Shown here: piece after piece, positions 32,166 through 40,819 of the stretch
Position numbering within the stretch: position 1 is the first letter of the stretch
Layout: every line of letters begins with the position of its first letter
Assembly: GCA_964420045.1 (NCBI GenBank)
Contig: CAYQPQ010000002.1
Span: 5,203 to 69,202, forward strand
From: GCA-016699975 sp964420045
GTDB taxonomy: Bacteria > Patescibacteriota > Minisyncoccia > Moranbacterales > UBA1568
DNA length: 64,000 nucleotides
Reading direction: 5' to 3'
The notes under the pieces: generated by a model
Told to the model about the DNA's origin: nothing
The model's database searches: none
What the model saw: only the letters and a program-made list of their open reading frames with translations
Program-made: the position numbers and the translations under genes

Positions 32166-33179
32166 TCAACGAGCACGGAATATACTTCGAGCCGCATTCC
32201 AGAGTGCAGGAGTCTCTTTTTTCTCCTTGAGCCAATACCACCACTCCGCACCCCAGAGATACACATCCGAAAAACCCACCTGACGTGCATACCGCACGTT
32301 TTCCATTAGCTGCTCGGCATTCATCGTCTTCCACTGCTCATCAAGCGAAACATCGGTCAATGATCCGTTCGCCCACGGCTCCGCCTGCAGTTCAATGACC
32401 ATAAAATGCTTCTGCTGCGTGAAGAGTCGAACAAGTTGCTCCTTGAATCGGAAGAAATTCGGACCAATCGGATAGGTTATATAGCCAAATCTATTGCTCC
32501 AAAGTTTCCGATAGAGCGTCGTCCCAAACACATCCCCTCGACTCGCTGCCGGAATCCATGTTGAAAGTTCGCCACTATCCGTCGTGAGTATCAGACGAGA
32601 AGTATCTTCCGCACGAGCGGCAGCAACCTCACGATCAAGTGTCTCACCGGAAATTGGCGGACACACTCCAAATGCCAAGAACGGCTCGTTCTCAATTTGC
32701 CAAAGCGAAACTTCAGAACGATTCTTGTATCGCCCGATTGTTTCTTGGATAAATCGTATGGCCGCCTCATTTTTCAGAACGTCCGTATTTGCCCATGCCG
32801 GCACGAAACACTCCGGCCACCGCGGAACTTTCTGTCCCACAGCGAGAATTACCTCTGCGTTGTACTGCTTCACCATATCGAGCTGCCAGTCTATATCGGA
32901 AAAATCAAACCGACCGCGCTCACGCTCCACAACATCCCAGTACACCGGAATGCGAACCTTTCGAACCCCGAGGTCCTCAAAAAGTGCACGAAGAACTTTC
33001 GGAGCATCCAATCCCAAATCTCGCGCAAACCGACTCGAAAAAGTTACTCCGAACTGCACGTCTCCTCGGGGTGCCGGTCCGGGGAGATTAAAATATGCAA
33101 AAAGAATTGCGCAAAGCACGAAGACAAAAAGAAATGCCCACAAAAAAACACGAAAAGATCGAAGAAAAAGATGCTTCAT
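32166..33179 (-). CDS. Membrane-anchored clan GH-A-like glycoside hydrolase
   Basis: A 337-residue protein with an N-terminal membrane anchor (about 8-30) and a TIM-barrel-like domain. VRIPVYWDVVERERGRFDFS and WQIENEPF (acid/base Glu about 165) are typical of GH5/GH42-like enzymes; VIELQAEPW (Glu about 263) is the likely nucleophile strand. The active site would face outside. Substrate cannot be told from sequence. It starts 14 bp after the EamA gene, suggesting one transcript. Confidence 0.85.
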   Translation of the reverse strand: MKHLFLRSFRVFLWAFLFVFVLCAILFAYFNLPGPAPRGDVQFGVTFSSRFARDLGLDAPKVLRALFEDLGVRKVRIPVYWDVVERERGRFDFSDIDWQLDMVKQYNAEVILAVGQKVPRWPECFVPAWANTDVLKNEAAIRFIQETIGRYKNRSEVSLWQIENEPFLAFGVCPPISGETLDREVAAARAEDTSRLILTTDSGELSTWIPAASRGDVFGTTLYRKLWSNRFGYITYPIGPNFFRFKEQLVRLFTQQKHFMVIELQAEPWANGSLTDVSLDEQWKTMNAEQLMENVRYARQVGFSDVYLWGAEWWYWLKEKKETPALWNAARSIFRAR

Positions 33180-33193
33180 GACGCTTCAAAAAT

Positions 33194-34195
33194 TCAAAAA
33201 AGCGAATACTCCCCGCGGACCGCAAACCATATGCCAAGCGAGATGAGAATAAATGCCCCGATTTTCCGAATCCATTCCGCACGAGATATTCGCTCCGAGA
33301 AAATGTCCGGGAATCTCTTTGAAAGAATCAGCGCAAGGAGAAAGACGAACACGAACTGCGCGCCCACAAGCGCTTGAACAAGCGAAACCGGTCCGCGATA
33401 TGTGGCAAATATAATAAGAATCGCACCGATGCCACCGAGAGTTTTCCCGGAGATAAAGAGTAGCCACGTCGGAACGGAACCTGTTCGCCGACGCTGCGCA
33501 TCAGCACTCTTCAAGCGAGCATCGACCGAAGACAAAGAAGCATCTCTTCGCACAAAAATCTCTTGAGACAAGAAAGCGACCATGTCTCGGCGGTAGACAG
33601 GAATGATACAAAGAGAAAGTCCTCCAAGAAACACGCCGAGCCGAGACCAAATAAGTCCACTCACAAAATTCGCGCCACTTCCTTCTCCCACTTTGATGAG
33701 AAGATAGAATCCCGCGAGAAACAAACCCGAAAGAAATGCGAGCCGGACCTCACCCTGCGAATACCAGCATCCGCCGGAACCGGAAAGAGAGAGCAATACG
33801 ACTCCGACAAGTAAAAGAGCAAATGAGAGAAGACCGAAAACCGGGATTTCTCCGGAAACAACAATCCGAACAATCGACGGAAACAGCGTGATAACCGCCG
33901 AGAAAATGCCAACCAATGGCAGAATACGCGACACTTCGCCCGTCCGAAACGCGGTAAACAAAAAAAGCAAACTCCACGCAAAGAGCACTCCCGATACCAA
34001 GAAGATCGCCATGCCCGCAGGCGGAAGGAGATGCAATCCGAACGGCGCAAGCACAAACGACGTCAAACTAAACAGCGTCAGGATCAAAACATAGACCGCC
34101 GGTTTCTCGATGCGCCCTGACACCAAAAACTTATCCGCAATCCCGGAAAGCGCCGTCGCCCCATACCCCCCAATCGCCGAGAAGAGCCACAGCAT
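33194..34195 (-). CDS. EamA/DMT-family transporter
   Basis: A 333-residue membrane protein with about ten hydrophobic segments in two EamA-like halves (LFSAIGGYGATALSGIADK at the start, FATYRGPVSLVQALVGAQFVF in the second half). The central loop (about 215-240) is long and charged. Substrate unknown. ATG 34195 is chosen; an ATG two codons earlier is also possible. Confidence 0.85.
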   Translation of the reverse strand: MLWLFSAIGGYGATALSGIADKFLVSGRIEKPAVYVLILTLFSLTSFVLAPFGLHLLPPAGMAIFLVSGVLFAWSLLFLFTAFRTGEVSRILPLVGIFSAVITLFPSIVRIVVSGEIPVFGLLSFALLLVGVVLLSLSGSGGCWYSQGEVRLAFLSGLFLAGFYLLIKVGEGSGANFVSGLIWSRLGVFLGGLSLCIIPVYRRDMVAFLSQEIFVRRDASLSSVDARLKSADAQRRRTGSVPTWLLFISGKTLGGIGAILIIFATYRGPVSLVQALVGAQFVFVFLLALILSKRFPDIFSERISRAEWIRKIGAFILISLGIWFAVRGEYSLF

Positions 34196-34253
34196 AGTCA
34201 CACAAAAACAAATGAAGTGCCTCCATTATACCATCAAAGATTCGAAAGCAGCA

Positions 34254-34284
34254 TAAAAAAAGACGACCCTTGAGACGGGTCGTC
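34254..34284 (-). terminator. Terminator of the glucosaminidase-like gene
   Basis: GACGACCC and GGGTCGTC form an 8-bp stem followed on the minus strand by TTTTTTTATG. It lies 110 bp after the stop at 34395. Confidence 0.8.
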
Positions 34285-34394
34285 GAAGTCTTTGATAAAT
34301 ACGCTTTAATATTTTAACTGTGAGATTTAACAGCTTCAACCTCAAAGCTTTCATGTACACTGTCCAGTCTTCTTTCGTTTAACGAAACCGAGAA

Positions 34395-35030
34395 TCAAAA
34401 AAACCGATGGTACACGTTTCCGACATCAGAAATCCATTTCGCCACACTTTCTGGAGAATGTCCTTCACAGGACGAGCCGCACTTCCAAACAATGAGTCGC
34501 TCCGGCGAGTCCAAATGTTTCTCATGAACCAGCTCGGAGAGTCGATTGCCTACCGTCTCAATCGCTTCTTCCGGACTCGCGAAACACGCATAGCCCATAC
34601 CGGTGCCGCGGCTTCCCGTTCCCTTATAGCCCCAATAGTTGTAGCAGTCAATGCCGTCCTTCGTCGGAGCATGCTCTCCCCAGGAGCTTTCCTTTCGAGC
34701 GATGCTCACCAAAAACGCCGCCGTCTCCCGATCGCGCTTCGCCAAGAAAGGCGCCATCGCTTCCATCGGTTCGCCCTGGAGCGTTGAGGCAAGCAATGTG
34801 CGAAACCGAAACTCCTCCTCCGTCTCCCCTTCTTTCGGAGACATTTCCGCCTCGCAAGAGGGGGCAAGAGTCTCCTGACTCGCATCACTCAGAGCATTCT
34901 CCGATCGGAATTCCAGCAGATCGTCCTGCAAGTGAATATCCGACCCTTCTGCCGAAGCCATACCCCCATTCCAAACAAAGAACACGAAAAAGAGGCTAAT
35001 AAAGCCAAAAAATCTGCAAGCATACCACAT
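34395..35030 (-). CDS. Secreted glucosaminidase-like protein 1
   Basis: A 211-residue exported protein: hydrophobic signal or anchor (about 5-28, ending MASAEG), an acidic linker, and a C-terminal domain (about 85-211) resembling bacterial glucosaminidase/lytic enzymes. AFLVSIARKESSWGEHAP carries the candidate catalytic Glu, followed by DCYNYWGYKG. Cysteines in DCYNYW, YACFAS and KCGSSC match those of the paralog at 35141. ATG 35030 is preferred because a palindromic repeat occupies the bases just upstream. Likely acts on peptidoglycan. Confidence 0.78.
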   Translation of the reverse strand: MWYACRFFGFISLFFVFFVWNGGMASAEGSDIHLQDDLLEFRSENALSDASQETLAPSCEAEMSPKEGETEEEFRFRTLLASTLQGEPMEAMAPFLAKRDRETAAFLVSIARKESSWGEHAPTKDGIDCYNYWGYKGTGSRGTGMGYACFASPEEAIETVGNRLSELVHEKHLDSPERLIVWKCGSSCEGHSPESVAKWISDVGNVYHRFF

Positions 35031-35032
35031 CC

Positions 35033-35068
35033 CCCGCCCGCAACGCTGTGCGTAGCAGTGCGGGCGGG
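35033..35068. repeat. Palindromic repeat abutting a start codon
   Basis: CCCGCCCGCA and TGCGGGCGGG form a 10-bp perfect stem around ACGCTGTGCGTAGCAG. The inner 32 bp (35035-35066) match the reverse complement of the palindrome at 30216-30247 at 26 of 32 positions. It lies 2 bp from the ATG of the hydrolase-like gene. Confidence 0.8.
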
Positions 35069-35140
35069 CCCGACGTAAAGGAATATCCATAGAGAAAGAG
35101 TGTTACCAAGTGATAACACTCATTTCTAGCATATTTAAAG

Positions 35141-36184
35141 CTATTCGTCAATATCATGAAAATACAGATCGACATCTTGAATCCATTTCTTTGTGTCCGC
35201 CTTATCATGCGAGGAGCAGTCGTAGCCACACTTCCACACCACCATCATCTCTGCCGGCGTATCAACTTTCTCGGTATAGATAAGTTTTTCCAGCCGACGA
35301 GACACCGTATCAACCGCATCTTTCGGGCTATTGAAACACGTATGCCCTCCCGTCCCCATAAAGCGACGCTTCCCGCGATATCCCCAGTAATTAAAGCAGT
35401 CATGACTCTTCAAGAGCGGCACTCGCTTTCCCCAGGCGCTTTCTTTTTTGGAAATACCGATAAGAAACGCGGCAACAATCTTATCTTTCTCCAAGATATA
35501 GGGCACCATGTCTTCAATCGGGTATCCGGCAACCATTTCTCGAATTTTCGTTTCGAGCTCTTTCTTCTCTTCAACTTCTCGAATACTTTCGAGATCTTCC
35601 GTCACCTCGGTAACAAATTGATCGTCCAGAGCATGATCGTTCGCACCAAGAACAGCTGGCTCTTCCGGCATCGACGCTTGGGAACGTTCAAGAGCAACCT
35701 TTGCAGCTTTGGGAGATTCTCCCTGCGCAAGCGCTTGCTCTCCAAAATACCGATAGAGAAGCGCGGTCAGCATTGCACCGAGGAAGATCGCCCCCACAAG
35801 CGATGCTCGCAGAGCATACTGCGGGGAAAGAGAAAACCAAGCGCCGGTTTTCACAAGGATGTTCTCAAGCATGCGAAACCTCCGCGCGCACCTCTCCCCA
35901 AAAGACACCGGTCGAACAGATTCAAGCCCGACATACTGAGAGGCACGCGGACGAATATCATCAACAGGACGCCGATGTCGACCCGAAGACGCTGCTATTT
36001 TTGAACGCTGGTGATAGGCAATGCGGCTTCCACGAAAGAACACTGTTGACTCAAGCGGCTTCTCAGCGAAGCCTCGCGAAGAACACGTGCTCGATTGAAC
36101 AACCGGGGATGCTGGTTGTTTTGGAACACCGTCAACGCATACTCGTCTCCGCATGCGTTGCAATGAGTATGAAGATACATCCAT
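35141..36184 (-). CDS. Membrane-anchored glucosaminidase-like protein 2
   Basis: A 347-residue paralog of the previous gene. A ~135-residue basic cytoplasmic part is followed by one membrane helix (about 145-165), an acidic coiled linker (about 190-225), and the C-terminal domain AAFLIGISKKESAWGKRVP...DCFNYWGYRG. The same Cys pattern is kept (DCFNYW, HTCFNS, KCGYDC). ATG 36184 (MDVSSYSLQ) follows the CPHC protein gene by 10 bp, so they share a transcript. The long basic N-part is unusual and unexplained. Confidence 0.75.
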   Translation of the reverse strand: MDVSSYSLQRMRRRVCVDGVPKQPASPVVQSSTCSSRGFAEKPLESTVFFRGSRIAYHQRSKIAASSGRHRRPVDDIRPRASQYVGLESVRPVSFGERCARRFRMLENILVKTGAWFSLSPQYALRASLVGAIFLGAMLTALLYRYFGEQALAQGESPKAAKVALERSQASMPEEPAVLGANDHALDDQFVTEVTEDLESIREVEEKKELETKIREMVAGYPIEDMVPYILEKDKIVAAFLIGISKKESAWGKRVPLLKSHDCFNYWGYRGKRRFMGTGGHTCFNSPKDAVDTVSRRLEKLIYTEKVDTPAEMMVVWKCGYDCSSHDKADTKKWIQDVDLYFHDIDE

Positions 36185-36194
36185 GATATCAGTT

Positions 36195-36596
36195 CTATTG
36201 AATGCCCGCCTTCTCCTTGAAGAACTTCTCCGCGTCCGGACCACCAACAAAGCATTTCCCTTCAGCCCATACAAAAGGCACACCCATACCGGATTTCTCT
36301 ATGCCACATTCATCCGCACGCTTTTGCATTTCACTGGAATTCCTCGGATTATGCCACACTTCTTTCTTGGCAAATGAAACCTTTTCGGCTATATCGTTCT
36401 CTTCAAGAAATTTCTCGAGATCTTTGCAGTGCGGACATTCTTTTCCGTAGTAGTATACTATCGGCGAATTCGGATCGCCGGAATCATCCGTTGATGGAGC
36501 GCTTGCCGACGGAGCACTCAGAACACCCCACACAATGAGCCCGAGGACACCTGCCACAAGAGCGCACACAAGGATCACTTTTGTATATCGCGCCAT
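36195..36596 (-). CDS. Membrane-anchored thioredoxin-fold protein (CPHC)
   Basis: A 133-residue protein with an N-terminal helix (about 5-28), a Ser/Asp linker and a thioredoxin/glutaredoxin-like domain starting VYYYGKECPHCKDLEKFL. The CPHC motif is the DsbA-type active site; GVPFVWAEGKCFVGG has the cis-Pro. It should act outside the membrane as a thiol-disulfide oxidoreductase. Its operon partner has conserved cysteines in its exported domain and is a plausible substrate. ATG 36596 (MARYTKVIL) is preferred over the longer frame. Confidence 0.85.
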   Translation of the reverse strand: MARYTKVILVCALVAGVLGLIVWGVLSAPSASAPSTDDSGDPNSPIVYYYGKECPHCKDLEKFLEENDIAEKVSFAKKEVWHNPRNSSEMQKRADECGIEKSGMGVPFVWAEGKCFVGGPDAEKFFKEKAGIQ

Positions 36597-36615
36597 AGAC
36601 GTCTGGGTAAAGAAA

Positions 36616-37461
36616 TTACTCCGTACGAGGGAGTATAGCATTTTTGCCACTCCTTATCCACAAGAGCAACGCGCCGGAAACACAGAGCACACACAAAGAA
36701 AGAAGCTGTCCCAAAGTAAACACGCCGGCAATAAAACCAATTTGGGAGTCCGGCGCGCGAAAATACTCGAGCAAAAAGCGAATCCCCCCATATGCACCAA
36801 GTGCCCAAACGAAGAGTTGCCCGGGAGACCGGAGGCGCTTTGAAAGCAGCGTGAGCACACACCACAGCAGCAAGCCCTCGCCAACCGCTTCATAGAGTTG
36901 TGATGGATGGTGGAGCAGTCCATCAGCCGCATGAGGAAATACCATACCCCATGGCACGGATGTCACGCGACCGAAGAGCTCTCCTGCAAGAAAGTTCCCT
37001 ATGCGCCCGAAGAAAATCGCAAGAGGAAGAGACCACGCGACACTGTCGAGCAATACCCATACTGACTTCCCATATCGCCAAGAAAAAAGAATAACGGCAG
37101 ATGTCATGCCAAGTATTCCCCCATGCGCACTCATGCCGGCAATGCCCGTCCAAGCGCCCGTCTCAATACTAAACGGGGAAACAATCGCAATCGGATGAGC
37201 GGCGAAGAAAGCCACATTGTAGAACAGAACATATCCGAGACGAGCCCCGAGAATCGTCCCAGCAAGAAGATACAGAGAGAAATCCAGAAACTCGCCCGAA
37301 GACAACAATGCAGGAACAGACCGACAAAGTGCCTTCCAAAGAAAAAGGAGCGAGAAAACCGCTCCACACAAAAAAGCAATACCGTACCAAGAAAGAGAAA
37401 AGACGCCGAAGGAAAGAGCAATCGGGTCAATGTGTTCCGGAATGCGCTGCCACCATGACAT
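36616..37461 (-). CDS. lgt: Prolipoprotein diacylglyceryl transferase
   Basis: A 281-residue membrane enzyme that attaches diacylglycerol to the lipobox Cys of lipoproteins. Seven hydrophobic segments are visible, with Lgt motifs LGARLGYVLFYN, MSAHGGILG (essential His), FGRIGNFLAGELFGR and HPSQLYEA. Its start overlaps the stop of the AI-2E gene (TAATG). The lipoprotein at 12128 is one expected substrate. Confidence 0.96.
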   Translation of the reverse strand: MSWWQRIPEHIDPIALSFGVFSLSWYGIAFLCGAVFSLLFLWKALCRSVPALLSSGEFLDFSLYLLAGTILGARLGYVLFYNVAFFAAHPIAIVSPFSIETGAWTGIAGMSAHGGILGMTSAVILFSWRYGKSVWVLLDSVAWSLPLAIFFGRIGNFLAGELFGRVTSVPWGMVFPHAADGLLHHPSQLYEAVGEGLLLWCVLTLLSKRLRSPGQLFVWALGAYGGIRFLLEYFRAPDSQIGFIAGVFTLGQLLSLCVLCVSGALLLWIRSGKNAILPRTE

Positions 37462-38534
37462 TATGTTGATCCATTTTGATTGTAGGTCTCGAGATCAATT
37501 TTGAACTCGCGGACATATATCCGCATCAATGCCAAAAAGAATGAAACGAGAAGCGGACCGAGCAGGAGTCCGATAATGCCGAACAACGCAATACCGCCAA
37601 GCGTTGAAAAAAACACGAGAAGCGGATGAATCTGCGTATCTCGACCAACAAGTTTCGGGCGAACCACATTATCCACCGTCGAGACAATGCCCACACCGAA
37701 CGCAAGCAGAAATATCCCGTGCCACACATCCCCCGAAAAGAAGAGCCATAGCCCCATCGGAAGCCAAACAATACCCGACCCAACCGCCGGAATAAGCGAG
37801 AAAAATCCCATAACCGCACCCCAAATGGCGGGCGAGGACACCCCGGCAACAGCAACTCCGATACCGCCGATAACTCCTTGCAACAAAGCAATGGCAAGGG
37901 ATCCTCGAATGACCGCGCGACTCATGGAGGCGAAATCCCGCATAAGTTCCTCATCGTCCCGATCCGAAAGAGGGCTCACATGCTTCATAAGACGAACAAC
38001 GCGATCACCGTCGATGAGAAAATAAAACAAAGCGAAGAACATCGCGAATATCCACAAGACAAGCCCCGCAACACTCACGTAAAGCGCCTGGAGAAAAGAA
38101 ATAAGCGCGCCGCTCCCGCCGACGATATTCCCTGCAATATCAGCGAAGCGAACATTCTTTTCCGACAAGTATTCGCCGACAACGGGCAGATTCGACAGCC
38201 ACGTCTGCACCGACCCCATCAACTCTCCAAACGAGTGATTCTCCGACGAAAGAGATGCAAGCGCACTCGTCGCCTCACCGGCAACCAATGTCGCGAGCAT
38301 GAGAATCGGGATAATAACCAGAAATGCCACTAGCAACAAAACACTCGCCGCACTCAACCCCTTTCGACCGCCGAAAACTCGAAGAAAGAATTGATACTTC
38401 CCAAAGAAGAGCGTCGCCAAAACCGCAGCAACAAGCAGTGCTGTCAAAAAAGGTTGCATTACAAAAAACACCGCCACGCCCGTTATGAGAAGGACGCAGA
38501 AGAAAAAGATAGTATTGAAGTAAGGAATGCGCAT
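37461..38534 (-). CDS. AI-2E family transporter (YdiK/PerM-like)
   Basis: A 357-residue membrane protein with paired N-terminal helices, a central soluble region and C-terminal helices containing PAIWGAVMGFFSLIPAVGSG and the DNVVRPKLVG signature. Family members export small molecules or act as Na+/H+ antiporters. The start at ATG 38534 sits right at the predicted transcription start. Confidence 0.9.
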   Translation of the reverse strand: MRIPYFNTIFFFCVLLITGVAVFFVMQPFLTALLVAAVLATLFFGKYQFFLRVFGGRKGLSAASVLLLVAFLVIIPILMLATLVAGEATSALASLSSENHSFGELMGSVQTWLSNLPVVGEYLSEKNVRFADIAGNIVGGSGALISFLQALYVSVAGLVLWIFAMFFALFYFLIDGDRVVRLMKHVSPLSDRDDEELMRDFASMSRAVIRGSLAIALLQGVIGGIGVAVAGVSSPAIWGAVMGFFSLIPAVGSGIVWLPMGLWLFFSGDVWHGIFLLAFGVGIVSTVDNVVRPKLVGRDTQIHPLLVFFSTLGGIALFGIIGLLLGPLLVSFFLALMRIYVREFKIDLETYNQNGST

Positions 38535-38540
38535 GTTGTG

Positions 38541-38549
38541 AGTATAACA
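38541..38549 (-). promoter_or_regulatory. Extended -10 for a leaderless AI-2E transcript
   Basis: Minus-strand TGTTATACT is an extended -10 box. The expected start, 6-7 nt downstream, coincides with the ATG at 38534, implying little or no 5' leader. It lies between the mutY stop and this start. Confidence 0.45.
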
Positions 38550-38560
38550 CACTGCTTGCC

Positions 38561-39679
38561 TTAGCCTGCAAACACCGTTTCCTTCGAAAACTCAGCGAAT
38601 CTATGTTGACCCGACAGAACTTGCGCATTAACGAAGAGCATTGGCACGCCACGGACGCATTCTCTCCTATGAGGCAGGCGCACCGACACTTCCAAACCGT
38701 ATCGATCCCGAAACCATTGCTTTATACCAGCGCGCGTATTGTGCGATGCTGGCACAAAAAACGGCGTATACGAAGTTTTCAGAGATGAAAAATACTTGCG
38801 GTGATCCTCATGCAAAGTCACTTCAACCCGAGCATCCTTCCAGTCAAACCGTTCAGAGCCGCCATACGATTTCCTGTTCTGTATTTTTGATTTCTGTTTC
38901 CCTTCGGCCTGCCGCGCATTCTCACGCGATCCATGCTCCCTATAATACCGACACTGCTTTTGAAGCGGACACGCCGCACACTTCGGCTTTCCCACGCACA
39001 TCGCGCTCCCAAAATCCATCAGTGCCGCATTCAAAACCTTTGCCGACAAGGAAAATTCCCGCCCAATACGATTCATATGCTGCCATTCGGTATTCCCGCG
39101 ACTCAACACCGTTCTTTTTTTGAGACGCTTCGCTTCCAAATTTCCCGATTTCGAATTCGCGCTTTCCGAGTGCCAATCACCCACACTCTTGGTCCCAAAG
39201 AAGAATCTCCCAACAACTCGACGAAGATTTGTATCCCACGCGAGGTATTCCTCGCCATGCGCAAAACTCGCAATCGCACTCGCCGTATACGTTCCGACAC
39301 CGGGCAACTTTTGGAGCGCTGTAATATCATTCGGAAATTCCCCGCCGAATTCATCAACCACCATTCGTGCTGTCCGGAGCATGTTTCTCCCGCGCGCATA
39401 GTACCCGAGTCCGGCATAATACGGCAGGAATTCTTCCCACGACGCCCGCGCCAAACTTTCAACAGTCGGAAAGCACTCCAAAAACTTTTCGTAATACGAA
39501 ATAACACGAGACACCTGCGTCTGCTGCAACATAATCTCCGACACCCAGACTTCATATGCTGAAATTCCCTCCCGCCGCCACGGCAAATGCTCCCGCCCAG
39601 CTTTTTCGAAGAAATCGAGGAGAGTAGATTCAAAAAAGCGAAGTTTTTCCGAAGAAATATTTGTAGGTAAACCTTTCAT
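38561..39679 (-). CDS. mutY: A/G-specific adenine glycosylase MutY
   Basis: A 372-residue base-excision repair enzyme that removes A opposite 8-oxoG. Motifs: LPWRREGISAYEVWVSEIMLQQ region with catalytic Glu, helix-hairpin-helix LPGVGTYTASAIASFAHG followed by Asp in AWDTNLRRV, the 4Fe-4S loop C-x6-C-x2-C-x5-C (CVGKPKCAACPLQKQC), and a C-terminal NUDIX-like domain. Two low-complexity insertions are seen, between the HhH and the cluster (about 180-205) and after the cluster (KQKSKIQNRKS). ATG 39679 (MKGLPTNIS) is chosen. Confidence 0.93.
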   Translation of the reverse strand: MKGLPTNISSEKLRFFESTLLDFFEKAGREHLPWRREGISAYEVWVSEIMLQQTQVSRVISYYEKFLECFPTVESLARASWEEFLPYYAGLGYYARGRNMLRTARMVVDEFGGEFPNDITALQKLPGVGTYTASAIASFAHGEEYLAWDTNLRRVVGRFFFGTKSVGDWHSESANSKSGNLEAKRLKKRTVLSRGNTEWQHMNRIGREFSLSAKVLNAALMDFGSAMCVGKPKCAACPLQKQCRYYREHGSRENARQAEGKQKSKIQNRKSYGGSERFDWKDARVEVTLHEDHRKYFSSLKTSYTPFFVPASHNTRAGIKQWFRDRYGLEVSVRLPHRRECVRGVPMLFVNAQVLSGQHRFAEFSKETVFAG

Positions 39680-39729
39680 AAACGTGAGGGATATTCTATC
39701 ATAAAGCCGTAACCTTTTCACTCTTGATT

Positions 39730-40752
39730 ATGGGATTAGAAAACATGCCAACTTCATCCGATTCGGAAACATATCTTTCTCGACATGAGAAGAACATTGA
39801 GAAAAAACGCGAAGCATTCGCTCGAGAAACAGAAGAAAGATCGAAGGCGCTCAGTATTTCACCAGAAGAATATACTGATGCTTATGCGCGAAACGAAAAG
39901 AACGATCGAGAACGAATGAGCAAGAGGAGCAGCAAAACAGTAAAAAGAATGTTTGAAATCGGAAACATTGTTGGAGAAGAGAAAAATATTGGGCTACATG
40001 ATCGAACAGAACTTCAATATAAAAGCGACGAACTCGAGCGTCAAAATAACGAGCTCGAGCGTCAAAAAGAGCTTGCCGATCATGATTCTCTGACAGGACT
40101 TTTGAGTCGCCGTGCATTCGAAGAAGAAGTAGCAAAGAGACAAGCAGTTATACAGAGACTCGAGAACTCAGAAGAATACGCGGGAACTGATCATCGAAAA
40201 GATCGAAGGAAAGAAAAGCCGCCATATTACTCTCTATTGTTTATAGACGCCGATCACTTCAAATCCGTCAATGACACCTATGGACATAGCGTGGGCGACA
40301 AAGTACTCCAAGAGATAGCCCGTACACTTCAAGAAAAATTGCGCGCAAAGGACACCATCAATACACTCATTGCCCGATGGGGAGGTGAAGAGATAGTCGC
40401 TATTGTCCAAGCAGATATTGATACTACATGCTCTATCGCGGAACGTATCCGAGAAGCAATTGAAGAAAAAGTGTTCGAGGAAATGCCCAAACGAAAAGTC
40501 ACCGTAAGTATAGGTGTTGCTCCGTACAACAAAGACCTCGCACATCACATCAAAACCGCAGACATGGCTGTTTATGCCGCAAAAGGCGATATTTCATCAT
40601 CTCAGAAAATTGGAAATGAACTGAGCGCATCCGGACTTGATATTTCCATACAACACCCAGGGATATCAGAAACCCGCAATCAAATATGGTTTGTGAAAGA
40701 TGGGACGCTCTCGAAATTCAAACCAAAGAAACCAGAGGTGTCTGAATCTTGA
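39730..40752 (+). CDS. GGDEF-domain diguanylate cyclase
   Basis: A 340-residue soluble protein. A charged N-terminal region with a coiled coil (LERQNNELERQKELAD) leads into a GGDEF domain (about 115-290) with DSLTGLLSRRAFEEE, the metal Asp in FIDADHFKSVND, and active-site RWGGEEI. The A-site residues are intact, so it should make cyclic di-GMP. No I-site RxxD is obvious before GGEEI. A 30-residue insert (about 145-170) precedes the first beta strand. ATG 39730 is chosen. Divergent from mutY. Confidence 0.9.
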   Translation: MGLENMPTSSDSETYLSRHEKNIEKKREAFARETEERSKALSISPEEYTDAYARNEKNDRERMSKRSSKTVKRMFEIGNIVGEEKNIGLHDRTELQYKSDELERQNNELERQKELADHDSLTGLLSRRAFEEEVAKRQAVIQRLENSEEYAGTDHRKDRRKEKPPYYSLLFIDADHFKSVNDTYGHSVGDKVLQEIARTLQEKLRAKDTINTLIARWGGEEIVAIVQADIDTTCSIAERIREAIEEKVFEEMPKRKVTVSIGVAPYNKDLAHHIKTADMAVYAAKGDISSSQKIGNELSASGLDISIQHPGISETRNQIWFVKDGTLSKFKPKKPEVSES

Positions 40753-40819
40753 TTTTGGGATTTCCCCGATTATCTATTATCTATCCATCGCATCATAGTC
40801 ACCAGACTAATCATGTGAA

